Shown piece by piece: positions 17,379-25,970 of a stretch of DNA of 64,000 nucleotides. This DNA comes from JAGQRJ01 sp041402045. Lineage in GTDB: Bacteria; Planctomycetota; J058. The translations under genes and the position numbers were made by a program. The notes beneath the pieces were generated by a model that did not search any database, was not told the origin of the DNA, and saw only the letters and a list, made by a program, of their open reading frames with translations. The first letter of the stretch is position 1. Each line of letters starts with the position of its first letter. Where the stretch lies: the NCBI GenBank assembly GCA_041402045.1, contig JAWKSZ010000013.1, positions 1 to 64,000 on the forward strand. Reading direction: 5' to 3'.

Positions 17379-18149
17379 ATGGCGCGCGCCTCGCTCCTGG
17401 CTCTGCTCCTGCTCCTGCTCCTGCCCTCGCTCACGGGGTGCAGCGTGTTCCTCGAGGGCGCCTCCCTCGACGAGAAGCGCGCGTCGCTCCTGGCTCACCC
17501 GGAGCACACGCTCGGAGGGAGCTCGCCCCGGACCTACGTGCGCGAGCGGATCGCGCTCCTGGTGCAAGGGACGTTCCTCCCCGACGGCGCCTTCGCGATC
17601 GAGAGCAACGGGACCGCGGTGGCGGTCAGCGCCGACGGCTACTTCCTCACCGCCGGGCACTGCGTGGAGGGCGACCGCCCGCTGTTCCTGGCCCCGGCGC
17701 CGCTGATCGCCTTCGACGCCGAGGCGCTGCTCCCGGCCCGGGTCGTGTGGCGCGCGCCGGACTGCGACCTGGCCCTCGTGCACGCGCCGCTGCGCAGCGC
17801 GGCCTACGTGCAGGATTGGCCTCGCGCGCCGCGGGCCGGAGCGGCGGTCCTCGTGGGTGGCTTCCCGGGTAAGGCCTACGCCGTGCTCTCGGCCGGCGCG
17901 GTGCTCGAGGTGCGGCACTGCGCCTGCGAGGGGGCGGTGGTCGAGGTGCACCACGACGCGCCGGTGCGCCGCGGCGACAGCGGCGGACCCGTGTTCGACG
18001 CGGAGGGGGTGTTCCTCGGGATCAACGTGGAGGGGATCTACCACTGGCCGTGGCTCGAGCTCACCGCCAAGGCGCTCCTGCCCGACGCCGAGTCGCTCCA
18101 GGCGCGGATCGAGGCCGATCGCTGGGTCGCCTGGCGGCGCCTGCGGTGA
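17379..18149 (+). CDS. Trypsin-like serine protease lipoprotein
   Basis: 256 aa. The N-terminus MARASLLALLLLLLLPSLTGCSVF is a lipoprotein signal with lipobox LTGC. The chymotrypsin-fold triad is visible: TAGHC (His), PDCDLALV (Asp) and RRGDSGGPVF (Ser), with ISADG/VSADGYFLTAGHC typical of trypsin-like peptidase S1/S1C proteins. No PDZ domain follows, so it is not a DegP. It should act at the cell surface or in the periplasm. The stop overlaps the next kinase start (GTGA at 18146-18149). An Arg-P1 serpin in the same window is a conceivable partner, but nothing links them except class. Confidence 0.88.
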   Translation: MARASLLALLLLLLLPSLTGCSVFLEGASLDEKRASLLAHPEHTLGGSSPRTYVRERIALLVQGTFLPDGAFAIESNGTAVAVSADGYFLTAGHCVEGDRPLFLAPAPLIAFDAEALLPARVVWRAPDCDLALVHAPLRSAAYVQDWPRAPRAGAAVLVGGFPGKAYAVLSAGAVLEVRHCACEGAVVEVHHDAPVRRGDSGGPVFDAEGVFLGINVEGIYHWPWLELTAKALLPDAESLQARIEADRWVAWRRLR

Positions 18150-20485
18150 ACCCACGCGTCCCCTCCTCAGGCTCCGGCCCCGGGTGGGCCTCGCCCCTCG
18201 GCTCGCAGCGGGGGGCCCCGAGCGGCAGCGGGCGCCCCGACCTGCGCGGCTCCGACTCGGCGGTGTCGCGCTCGGTGGGGCGCTACCGGCTCGAGCGCGA
18301 GCTGGGGCGTGGCTCGTTCGGCGTCGTCTACCTCGCGCGGGCCGACGGCGGAGAGCCGGTCGCGCTCAAGGTCCTGCTCGACGTGCGCGACCCGGAGCAG
18401 CTCGCGCGCTTCGAGCGCGAGGGCGAGCTCGCCGCGCGGCTCGACCACCCGGCGATCGTCCGCGTGCGCGCCCGCGGCGTGGAGCAAGGGCGCCCGTGGC
18501 TGGCCTTCGACTACTGCCCGGGGGAGACGCTCCGGGAGCGCCTGCAGCGCGGACCGCTCCCCGTGGAGCAGGCGCGAGAGCTCGTGGACCGGGTCGCCGC
18601 CGCGCTGGAGCACGCCCACGCGCGGGGGGTGATCCACCGCGACCTCAAGCCCGCCAACGTGCTCCTCGACCTCCACGGGCGTCCCCACGTGACCGACTTC
18701 GGCCTGGCCCGGGACAGCAGCCGCGGCGCGGGGCTGACCCGCAGCGGCGACGGGCTGGGGAGTCCGCTCTACATGCCGCCCGAGCAGTTCTCGGACGCCA
18801 AGCACGTCGACGCGCGGGCGGACGTCTACGCGCTGGGGCTCCTGCTCTACGAGGCGCTGACCGCCCGCCAGCCCTTCGAGGGGACGACGGTGCTGGAGAT
18901 CGCCCAGGCGATCCAGGCGGGGAACGCCGTGCCCCTCGCGGCCCGGCGGGGGGACCTCCCGCCGCCGCTGGTGGCGGCGTGCGAGCGCGCCTGCGCCCGC
19001 GAGCGCGACGAGCGCTTCCCCAGCGTGCGCGCGTTCCGCGAGGCGCTCGCCGCGCCCGCTCCTCGGGCGCGGGCGGCGGACCGGGGTGAGGCGCCGCGTC
19101 GCTCGGCGGCGCCCCTCGTGCTGGCTGGGGTCGCCGTCGGCCTGGCGCTGGCGGGGCTCGCGGTGGTCCTCGGGAGCCTGGGGCAGCGGGGGCTCGCGGC
19201 GCAGGCGCGCCTGGACGAGGCGCGCACCCAGCTCGCAGCCGGAGAGCTGGCGGGGGCCCAGCGCGCCTACGCCCAGGCGCAGGCCGCGGGGCTCGAGGAC
19301 CCGGAGCTCGCGGCCGACCTGCAGGCGGCCTCTGCGCTCGAGGCGGCGGAGCAGGCCCTCGCCGTCGGCGACCTGGGGCCTGCGCGGCATGTGCTGTCCG
19401 CGCCCACTCCCGCGGCCCTCGCGCGTCGCCGCGCGGCGCTGGAGCGCGGGCTGCTCGCCCACGAGGTGGACCTCAGCGACGCGCTCGCGGTGGAGCGCGT
19501 CGTGCGCGCGCTGCGCGAGGGGGGCGGTGGCCCTGAGCGGGACGTCCTCGCGCAGCGCCTGCTGGAGCGCGCTCGTCAGCGCTCGCGCGAGCGCGCGAGC
19601 CTCGAGGACGTGCTCGCGCTGCTCGAGCCCGCCGCCCAGGTCGTGAGCGCCCAGGCGCTGCGCGACGAGGTCGCGCTCGAGGTCGCGAGCGTGCACTTCC
19701 GCCGCGGGCGGCTCGCCGAGGCCACCGCCCTCGCTCAGCGCTTGCGCGCGCGCCCGGGACGGATCGGGCTCCAGGCCCGCTACGTCGCGGCCTACGGCAA
19801 GGTGTGGCAGGACCCGCTGCAGGTCGAAGGGCTGGAGGAGCTGCGCGCGCTCGGCGAGCTCGACCCCGAGGGTCCGGTCGGGCTCAACGCGAGCGCGGTC
19901 TACAACTCGCACCACGGGGACAACGCGCGGGGCGAGCGCCTCGCCGCGCGCGCGCTGGAGCTCGACCCCGGCTACGTCGACGCGCACATTAGCCTCGCGT
20001 TCTGTCGCAACGACCAGGTGTTCACGACCGGGGACCGGGGCTTCCTGGACGCCTCGCTGGCCGCCTCGAGCGCGGCGATCGAGCTCATGCCCGACCACCC
20101 GCGGGCCTACCTCGCGCGGGCCTACGCCCTGGGGAACCAGGGGCAGCGTCAAGCGACCCTCGACGCCTACGATCAGGTCATAGCCCTCACCGAGCCGCGG
20201 CCCATGGCGCGCGCGCTGCGCCAGCGAAGTCAGCACCGCTTCGCGGGCGGCGACACGCAGGGCGCCCTCGAGGATCTGGGGCGCGCGATCGAGCTCTACC
20301 CGCGCGACGGCGAGGCCTACGCGCTGCTGGGAGTGCTCTACGAGCGGCTGGGCCGGGGCGAAGAGGCGGACGGGGTGTGGCGTCGTGGGTGGGAGAGCGC
20401 GCGGCGTGAGTTCGAGGTCGCGGTCCAGCGCCTCGCGCAGCGCGCGCCCCGGTTGACGGAGCGGATCGCGCGCGCGCTGCGTTGA
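18146..20485 (+). CDS. Transmembrane Ser/Thr kinase with TPR-like region
   Basis: 779 aa. A ~45-residue Ser/Gly/Pro-rich leader precedes the kinase: P-loop GRGSFGVV (54-61), VALK Lys75, HRDLKPAN (164-171), DFG (184-186), YMPPEQ. A helix follows (APLVLAGVAVGLALAGLAVVLGSLG), then ~390 residues of helical repeats, with clear TPR character near the end (AYALLGVLYERLGRGEEADGVWRRG). GTG at 18146 is preferred because it gives the GTGA overlap with the protease lipoprotein stop; a later start inside the leader is possible. Protease and kinase are therefore probably co-translated. Confidence 0.92.
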   Translation: MNPRVPSSGSGPGWASPLGSQRGAPSGSGRPDLRGSDSAVSRSVGRYRLERELGRGSFGVVYLARADGGEPVALKVLLDVRDPEQLARFEREGELAARLDHPAIVRVRARGVEQGRPWLAFDYCPGETLRERLQRGPLPVEQARELVDRVAAALEHAHARGVIHRDLKPANVLLDLHGRPHVTDFGLARDSSRGAGLTRSGDGLGSPLYMPPEQFSDAKHVDARADVYALGLLLYEALTARQPFEGTTVLEIAQAIQAGNAVPLAARRGDLPPPLVAACERACARERDERFPSVRAFREALAAPAPRARAADRGEAPRRSAAPLVLAGVAVGLALAGLAVVLGSLGQRGLAAQARLDEARTQLAAGELAGAQRAYAQAQAAGLEDPELAADLQAASALEAAEQALAVGDLGPARHVLSAPTPAALARRRAALERGLLAHEVDLSDALAVERVVRALREGGGGPERDVLAQRLLERARQRSRERASLEDVLALLEPAAQVVSAQALRDEVALEVASVHFRRGRLAEATALAQRLRARPGRIGLQARYVAAYGKVWQDPLQVEGLEELRALGELDPEGPVGLNASAVYNSHHGDNARGERLAARALELDPGYVDAHISLAFCRNDQVFTTGDRGFLDASLAASSAAIELMPDHPRAYLARAYALGNQGQRQATLDAYDQVIALTEPRPMARALRQRSQHRFAGGDTQGALEDLGRAIELYPRDGEAYALLGVLYERLGRGEEADGVWRRGWESARREFEVAVQRLAQRAPRLTERIARALR

Positions 20486-20559
20486 TACGCCTGGGGAGGA
20501 TCGAACTCCCAGCCTGCGGTTTAGAAGACCGCTGCTCTATCCAATTGAGCTACAGGCGC
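20486..20559 (-). tRNA. tRNA-Arg (anticodon TCT)
   Basis: Read on the minus strand: acceptor GCGCCTG pairs with CAGGCGT (G-U at the first pair), D-stem GCTC/GAGC, anticodon stem GCGGT/ACCGC with loop CTTCTAA giving anticodon TCT, and T-stem GGGAG/CTCCC around TTCGATC. The discriminator is A and CCA is not encoded. It abuts the kinase stop on the other strand. Confidence 0.95.
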
Positions 20560-20617
20560 GCAGGGGGAGGGGCTCCCCGGCGGTAGTCTGACACGCCCAA
20601 GGACGGGTGTGCACGCC

Positions 20618-21454
20618 TCAGGTGTCGTCCGGCCCGCGCGGCGCCGGGTCCGCGGCGCGCACACGGTCGAGCTCGCGGGTCAGGCGCTCGGCCAGCTCGC
20701 GGAGGTCCGGCGGCGGCTCGGTCTCGCTCCCGCGCTGCAGGGCCACGAGCAGCCCGGGCGCTTCGCGGAAGCACAGCGCCCACTGGGGTCCGTTCTCGAG
20801 CACCGTGACCTCGAGCAGGGGCGCGGCGGCGCGGGGAAGCTCGTGGGGCCGCCGGCTCAGCCAGGTACGGGTGGAGATCCGCAGGGGCCCGCGGCCCTCG
20901 AGGCGGAGCTCGACGCGCACGCTCCCCAGCCACAGCAGGAGCAGGCCGGCGCAGACGAGACCTCCCGTCAGCGCGTGCCCTTCGAAGGCCTCGACGGAGC
21001 GGGGCAGTGCGACCACCGAGCCCGAGGCCAAGGCCCCGTAGAGCAAGGTTCCCCCGGCGCCCAGCAGGAGGAGCCCCCCGATCAGGCGCTCGGGGGCCAA
21101 CGGGCCGCGGGACACCTCGAGTTGGACGCCCTCGGGCTCCGCGACGAGCCGCCAGGACGACCCCATGAGCTCGCGCCGCAGGAGCCGCACGTGGCCCCCG
21201 CGCGCGCCAGCCGCGCGGTAGCGCTGGCTGGCGAGCTCCAGGGGGAGCGCGCAGGCGGCGAGCAAGGTCGCGACGCCGAACACGCCGCTGAACACGACGC
21301 CGGTCGCGCGCACGATCGCCAGGGGCCAGGGGCGGTTCGGGAGCAGGGTCCATGCGGCCCAGCAGAGGGCGGTGCCCGCGGCCAGGAGCGCGAGGAGGGG
21401 AGCTCGGCGCGCGATCGTGAACCAGGGAGCCGGGGGGGCGTCGTCGTCGTTCAC
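20618..21454 (-). CDS. Hypothetical membrane protein
   Basis: 278 aa from GTG at 21454 (VNDDDAPPAPWFTI). Four hydrophobic segments in two pairs: LLALLAAGTALCWAAWTLL, VVFSGVFGVATLLAACALPL, LIGGLLLLGAGGTLLYGALA and GGLVCAGLLLLWLGSV. The C-terminal ~75 residues are soluble (LAERLTRELDRVRAADPAP). No family recognised. The open frame runs far upstream but that part lacks protein-like character, so the GTG nearest the first helix was chosen; the Shine-Dalgarno is weak. Confidence 0.65.
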   Translation of the reverse strand: MNDDDAPPAPWFTIARRAPLLALLAAGTALCWAAWTLLPNRPWPLAIVRATGVVFSGVFGVATLLAACALPLELASQRYRAAGARGGHVRLLRRELMGSSWRLVAEPEGVQLEVSRGPLAPERLIGGLLLLGAGGTLLYGALASGSVVALPRSVEAFEGHALTGGLVCAGLLLLWLGSVRVELRLEGRGPLRISTRTWLSRRPHELPRAAAPLLEVTVLENGPQWALCFREAPGLLVALQRGSETEPPPDLRELAERLTRELDRVRAADPAPRGPDDT

Positions 21455-21931
21455 GGGGCGGTCGCGGGGTCGTCGTGCGGCGGGAGCGTGGGTCCGCGCG
21501 AAGGCGCGGAAGGGCCCCTCGGCGAGGGAGGGGCGGGGCGGCGCACCGGACACCGAGGCTCCGCCCAGCGGGGGCGCGCTGAGGGGGAGGGGAGGCCGGC
21601 GCCGCCGAGGCGCCGAGGGCGCAAAGGGAACGCAGAGGCTCCGCCAGGCGCCCCCGTTCCGGCGAGCCAAAAAGGCAGGAGGGCTTCGCTCACGCGAGCG
21701 CGGGTGGATCCTGGGGACGGAGCGTAGGTTCGGCGGTGGGTGGGGTGCACCCCCGAAGCATGCAGAGGCCGTGTCGTGTCTGCCAGTCCGTGCGTCTCCT
21801 CGCGGAGGTCGTACGGGCAAGACTTGCCCAACGGCGCCCAGGAGCGGTTCACCCTGGGGGCGGTTTAGGCCGTAACTCCTGACGCTGCGTGGGCTCCGCG
21901 CTTGCACGAGGCCCGGAGGAAGGAGGCGGTC
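21455..21931. other. 477-bp intergenic region before CHAT-like gene 1
   Basis: No convincing gene. It holds a GC-rich stretch with short direct and inverted repeats (GCCGAGGCGCCGAGGGCGC near 21605), then the 52-bp block shared with the second CHAT-like gene at 21800-21851. The stretch 21855-21900 has no further recognisable motif. Confidence 0.6.
21800..21851 (+). promoter_or_regulatory. Shared upstream block with palindrome, copy 1
   Basis: This 52-base block aligns without gaps to 23635-23686; the first 22 positions (TCGCGGAGGTCGTACGGGCAAG) are identical, and CGCCCAGGAGCGGTTCA matches with few changes. It contains GGGCAAG-A-CTTGCCC (21815-21829), a perfect 7-bp palindrome such as a dimeric regulator would bind. 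It ends 80 bases before the start codon. Confidence 0.75.
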
Positions 21932-23449
21932 ATGCAGCGACTGCTCGGTGTCTTGGTCCTGGTGTGGGCGACGAGCGCGCAGGGCGGTGAGTTCGTCGGG
22001 GCGTGGAAGGTGGTGGAGGGCCCCGACGTCGGGCAGGCACGCACGCTGGTCGAGCGAGGCGGCCAGTTGGTGCTCGCGGCGCCGCCGCGGCTCTCCGGCG
22101 CGAGGTCGCGACCCCTGTCGGGGTCGAGCCTCGGGCGGCGGGCCGAGCTCTCCGCTGAGCCGCGTCGGGGGGCGACTCAGATCCTCGAGGAGCGCGACGC
22201 CGAGGGGACGACGGTGCGCGCCTCGCTGCGCCTGGTGGGGGACGGTCCCTCGCGGCGGATCCAGGCGCGGTTCCTGCGCGACGGGGCCCTGGTGCGCCGC
22301 GAGACGTGGGCCCTGGCGCGCTCGGCGCGGGTCGAGATCCTCGAGGTCACGCCCCAGCGCGGCTACGACCCCAAGGACGACGGGCCGCTGCAGGTGCGGG
22401 TCGCGGTGCGCAGCCCCGAGGCGCACCGGCTCCGCGTGCGGATCGAGCTCCCCGACGAGCGCGGGCCCCGGCTCGAGTTCTACCGCGAGGTCCTGGGAGG
22501 GGCCGAGCCGCTGACGCTCTCGTCCACCGAGCGGGGGAGGGTGCGCGCCGGGGAGGTCGTGGTCGAGCTCGCGGGGCGCGACGACACCGCGGCCCGCCGG
22601 ATCCTCCTCGGCGGGAGCTATCGCCTGGTGGCGGAGCTCGACGAGGGCGCAGACCCCCTCGATCGCGACGAGGCGTCGGTGACCTTCGCGGCGCCGCGCT
22701 CCGAGCACCTGGTCCCGCAGTGGAAGCCCGGCACCTTCGCGGACATTCACGGGCAAGAGGTCTACGCCGTCCCGCCCGACGCGACCCAGCGTCAGCGCGA
22801 CCTGAGCCGCGACTTCGGCTTGATCTACAGCCGGACCCCGAGCCCCGAGACCTCCTTGCCCCTCGACGAGTTCGCGCGTCGGCTGTCCCTCGCCGCGGGG
22901 GTCGTGATCGACACCCACGGGTACGAGGAGGGGGTGTTTGGCTACGTCGCGGGCGACGAGGAAGAGCACGACGGAGACCGGGTGCAAGAGATCGACTCGT
23001 CGCGCCTGAACGGCGCGCTGCCCGAGGCGTTCCAGGGCAAGTCGCTCAAGGACGTGCACTTCGTCGTGATCTACGCCTGCAGCACGGGGGCCGGCGCCTT
23101 GCCCGGGACCCTGATCCGCCGCGGCGTCGACCTCGTGGTGGCCTTCTCTCAGCCGGTCGTCACCTCGGTGGGCCCGCACTACACCCGGCGCCTGTTCGCC
23201 GACCTCAGCGGCCAGGGCGACGCCGCCCAGCCCGAGGACGGTGTGCGCTCCCTGGGCTGGGCCGCCCGGGAGGCCGCTGCGTTCGCCGACGAGCGCTACT
23301 GGGCGGAGTACCTCTCGAAGCACGCGCCGAAGCTCGAGGGCGCGTGGCGGCGCCGCCTGCGCGAGTCGATCGTGATCCGCACCGCGCCGGGGATCGACGC
23401 GACCGCCGAGCGAGCCAACCCCGCGCGCTACGGCAACAGCACCAACTGA
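21932..23449 (+). CDS. Secreted CHAT/caspase-like protein, paralogue 1
   Basis: 505 aa. Signal peptide MQRLLGVLVLVWATSAQGG; ATG at 21932 follows GGAAGGAGGCGGTC. Residues ~20-240 are beta-rich, with Ig-like character in the part YDPKDDGPLQVRVAVRSPEAHRLRVRIELPD. The C-terminal half resembles the CHAT branch of the caspase clan: GVVIDTHGYEEG (His329), FVVIYACSTGAGALPGTLIRRGVDLVVAF (Cys383), then LFADLSGQG and LGWAAREAAAF, matching the usual order H-G, ACxTG, AGA..V. Both dyad residues are present, so an active cysteine protease is plausible. It is followed by a paralogue with the same architecture. The family assignment rests on motif reading, not a profile search. Confidence 0.75.
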   Translation: MQRLLGVLVLVWATSAQGGEFVGAWKVVEGPDVGQARTLVERGGQLVLAAPPRLSGARSRPLSGSSLGRRAELSAEPRRGATQILEERDAEGTTVRASLRLVGDGPSRRIQARFLRDGALVRRETWALARSARVEILEVTPQRGYDPKDDGPLQVRVAVRSPEAHRLRVRIELPDERGPRLEFYREVLGGAEPLTLSSTERGRVRAGEVVVELAGRDDTAARRILLGGSYRLVAELDEGADPLDRDEASVTFAAPRSEHLVPQWKPGTFADIHGQEVYAVPPDATQRQRDLSRDFGLIYSRTPSPETSLPLDEFARRLSLAAGVVIDTHGYEEGVFGYVAGDEEEHDGDRVQEIDSSRLNGALPEAFQGKSLKDVHFVVIYACSTGAGALPGTLIRRGVDLVVAFSQPVVTSVGPHYTRRLFADLSGQGDAAQPEDGVRSLGWAAREAAAFADERYWAEYLSKHAPKLEGAWRRRLRESIVIRTAPGIDATAERANPARYGNSTN

Positions 23450-23770
23450 GGGGGGACCCCGTCCAACCCCGACCCCCCTCGACGGGTCGCGCGGCGCGCA
23501 GCATGGGGCTGCACGTCGCGCGGCCCGGCGTTCGTGTGGGAGCTCCGCTCGGAGCGTCGTCCTGCGCCGAGGGCGGCGCGCGACGGCGCGGTCGGCGCTC
23601 ACGCGGGAGTGGGGTGCGTCTCAGGCGAGGGAGGTCGCGGAGGTCGTACGGGCAAGTCTTGCCCGCTCGTGCCCAGGTGCGGTTCAGCGCCTGCCAGACG
23701 GCGCGCACAAGTCGTCTGGGCGGGGGTGGCCTGGGGCTTGCTCCGTGCAGCGGGACGAAGGAGGAACGTC
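23450..23770. other. 321-bp intergenic region before CHAT-like gene 2
   Basis: No gene. It contains the second copy of the shared 52-bp block at 23635-23686. The rest shows no recognised motif. Confidence 0.6.
23635..23686 (+). promoter_or_regulatory. Shared upstream block with palindrome, copy 2
   Basis: Ungapped counterpart of 21800-21851. The palindrome GGGCAAG-T-CTTGCCC is at 23650-23664; the centre base differs from copy 1 but both arms are kept. It ends 84 bases before the start codon, nearly the same spacing as copy 1 (80). Confidence 0.75.
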
Positions 23771-25303
23771 ATGAGTCGTTGGAGTTCGCTGGTGTGGGTG
23801 TGGGTGGCGTGCGCGTTGACGGCGACCGCCGGAGGGTTCTCGGGGCGCTGGCAAGTCGCCCAGGGCTTCGACCGAGGCGCGCGGCGCGGGCTGGTCGAGC
23901 GCGAGGGCGAGCTGGCGTTGATCGGTCCGCCCGAGATCCCCGGGCTGGCGGGGCGGGTGCTGCGCGGCCCGTATCAGGGCGACCGCGCCGAGCTGGACGC
24001 CGAGGCCCAGCGTGGCGCGGTGCAGCTCCTCGAGGGAGGCGAGGTGCAGGGGGGCGCCTTCCGCGTGTCCCTCACTCTGCGGCGACGTGGCGAGGCCAGG
24101 GAGGTCGTGGCGCGCTACCTGGCCGACGGACGGCTCGTCGCCCAGGAGCTCTGGGTCCAGGCGCGGGAGCCCCTGGTCGAGGTGCTCGAGGTCCTGGCGC
24201 CCGCCGACTACGACCCCAAGGAGCACGGCCCCCTGCGTGTGCGCTGGCGACTGCGCGGGAAGGAGTCGCGCCGAGCGCGGCTGCGGGTCGAGCTCCCCGA
24301 CGAGGACGGGGGGCGCTACACCCACTACTACGAGGCCCTCGGCGGGGGCAGCGCGCCCTTGACCGTGGTGACCGAGGACCTCGGCGCCGTGGCCCCCGGC
24401 GAGCACGTGCTCGAGCTCTCGGGACGCGACCAGACCAAGGCCAAGCGGATCCTGCTCAGCGGCGGCTACCGCGTGGTGCTCGAGCTCCCCGAGGTCGAGG
24501 AGGAGCTGGGGCGGGACGAAGCCGGGTTCAGCGTGGCCAGGGCTCGCGCCGAGCACCTGGCGCCTCAGTGGCTCTATCGCAAGGGCACGGACCTGATCGG
24601 CGACGAGCGCTGGATGCCTTCCGCGGACGCCTCGCAGATCCAGCGCGATCTGGCCAAGGGCCTGACGGGACTCGCGGGGCGCACGCCGCCGATCGAGACG
24701 AGACGGCTCACGCCGGAGCAGTTCGCGACGCGCATGGCTCGGGCCGCGGACGTGGTGATCAAGACCCACGGCAACGAGCAGGGGGTCGGGACCTATGTGT
24801 CGACCGATCCCAAGGAGGTGATCGAAGTCAAGGCCCACGTGGGGTATGTCGACGAGGCGTCGCTGCGTCGCGCGTTGCCTCGGGGAGACGAGCTCAAGGA
24901 CCTCCACGTCGTGTTCGTGTGGGCTTGTCTGGCGGGGAAGAGCACGCTGCCCCAGACCTTGGTCGCCCGGGGAGCGGACGTCGTGGTGGCCTTCGACCAG
25001 GAGATCGCCGCGGGCGCCTCGAACGCCTACTTCACCCGACTGTTCGCCGACCTCAGCGGACGCCGGGGCAGCGCGGTGCCGCCGGCGGACGCGGTGCGCT
25101 CGTGGGGGTGGGCCGCGCGGGAGGCCGCGGTGTTCGCGGACGCTGGCTACGCGAAGGAGCTCGAGCGGATCGGGTATGACCCGCAGGCGATCGAGGACTT
25201 CCGCCACCGCTTGCGCGACTCGATCGTGATCAAGACCGCGCCTGGGATCGACGCGGACAAGGAGAAGGGCTACCCGGTGCGCTACGGCAACTCCACCAAC
25301 TGA
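23771..25303 (+). CDS. Secreted CHAT/caspase-like protein, paralogue 2
   Basis: 510 aa; signal peptide MSRWSSLVWVWVACALTATAGG; ATG at 23771 after GAAGGAGGAACGTC. It aligns end to end with paralogue 1: shared ADYDPKEHGPLRVRWRLRG, RVELPDEDG, LSGRDQTKAKRILLSGGYRV, DIQRDL-like stretch and the identical tail RYGNSTN. The predicted dyad is kept as VVIKTHGNEQG (His333) and VVFVWACLAGKSTLPQTLVARGADVVVAF (Cys386). Divergence outside these motifs is large, so the duplication is not recent and the dyad is under constraint. Convergent hairpin 41 bases downstream. Confidence 0.75.
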   Translation: MSRWSSLVWVWVACALTATAGGFSGRWQVAQGFDRGARRGLVEREGELALIGPPEIPGLAGRVLRGPYQGDRAELDAEAQRGAVQLLEGGEVQGGAFRVSLTLRRRGEAREVVARYLADGRLVAQELWVQAREPLVEVLEVLAPADYDPKEHGPLRVRWRLRGKESRRARLRVELPDEDGGRYTHYYEALGGGSAPLTVVTEDLGAVAPGEHVLELSGRDQTKAKRILLSGGYRVVLELPEVEEELGRDEAGFSVARARAEHLAPQWLYRKGTDLIGDERWMPSADASQIQRDLAKGLTGLAGRTPPIETRRLTPEQFATRMARAADVVIKTHGNEQGVGTYVSTDPKEVIEVKAHVGYVDEASLRRALPRGDELKDLHVVFVWACLAGKSTLPQTLVARGADVVVAFDQEIAAGASNAYFTRLFADLSGRRGSAVPPADAVRSWGWAAREAAVFADAGYAKELERIGYDPQAIEDFRHRLRDSIVIKTAPGIDADKEKGYPVRYGNSTN

Positions 25304-25343
25304 CGCGGAGGGGAGGGGGCGAGGACGGGCCTCGCTCCCTCTC

Positions 25344-25362
25344 GTCCACGCGCGGCGTGGAC
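25344..25362. terminator. Hairpin between convergent genes
   Basis: GTCCACGC-GCG-GCGTGGAC is a perfect 8-bp stem with a 3-base loop, ending directly at the stop of the minus-strand gene and 41 bases after CHAT-like gene 2. Confidence 0.55.
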
Positions 25363-25944
25363 CTACTGCGGGCGACGGTGACGCGCGCTGGGCGGGATCG
25401 CGATCCGGCTGCTGGAGCGGGTGCCGGGGCGGGCGTAGCGGCCGCTCGTGTTCTCGCGGGGCGGATCGAGGGGCTGCGCCCCGAGCTCCCCCGCGAGCTG
25501 CGCCGCGAGCCGCACCTTCGTGCGCGCGAGGAGCTCGAGGTTCGCGTGCAGCGCGTCGGGGAGGAAGGGTTCGCGGACCGCGAGCGCGGGCACCATGCAC
25601 TGGCGCAGCTCGACGATCGTGCCCCCGTCGTCCGAGGGGAGGCTGACCGCGGTCAGGTGCGCCTGCTCGGCGTTGAAGCGCGCCAGGGCTTCGGGGAGGC
25701 GCGCGTCGGCCTGGGGCAGCCAGGACACCCGCATGGCCACGGTCAGGAGCCCGGCCCCGGCGGGGGACCAGCGGAAGTCGGCGGGGAGGCGGCCCACGCC
25801 CAGCACGTCGAGGCGCACCACGAGGTCGTCGGCGGTGGCGCGGACCTGGTAGCCCAGCGCTTCGAGGGCGGCGACGAGCCCCGGGCGGACCTCGTCGATC
25901 CGTCCCGCGGCGCGGCGAGGGTCGTACTCGAAGCGCCCGGTCAT
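25363..25944 (-). CDS. Hypothetical protein, possible YbjN-like fold
   Basis: 193 aa. Residues ~1-135 alternate helix and strand (VRPGLVAALEALGYQVRATADDLVVRLDVLG; GLLTVAMRVSWLP; LPEALARFNAEQAHLTAVSLPSDDGGTIVELRQC), with the helix-strand pattern of YbjN/type III chaperone-like proteins; this is a loose resemblance. The last 60 residues are basic and low-complexity. AGGAGCGAGTG precedes ATG at 25944; a GTG one codon earlier is the alternative. It lies 26 bases downstream of clpP... in reverse order, i.e. clpP ends beyond it at 25971 on the same strand, so both may share a transcript. Confidence 0.6.
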   Translation of the reverse strand: MTGRFEYDPRRAAGRIDEVRPGLVAALEALGYQVRATADDLVVRLDVLGVGRLPADFRWSPAGAGLLTVAMRVSWLPQADARLPEALARFNAEQAHLTAVSLPSDDGGTIVELRQCMVPALAVREPFLPDALHANLELLARTKVRLAAQLAGELGAQPLDPPRENTSGRYARPGTRSSSRIAIPPSARHRRPQ

Positions 25945-25970
25945 CACTCGCTCCTGGCGGGCCTCTAGGC

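Noticed and set aside
2672..18149. Serpin 1 and the trypsin-like lipoprotein as a demonstrated inhibitor-target pair
   Set aside because: They are 13 kb apart and only protease class matches; kept as a test idea, not a call.
20618..23602. Reading the membrane protein gene as one 994-residue protein
   Set aside because: The upstream two thirds are antisense to CHAT-like gene 1 and have no protein character; the GTG at 21454 begins the plausible part.
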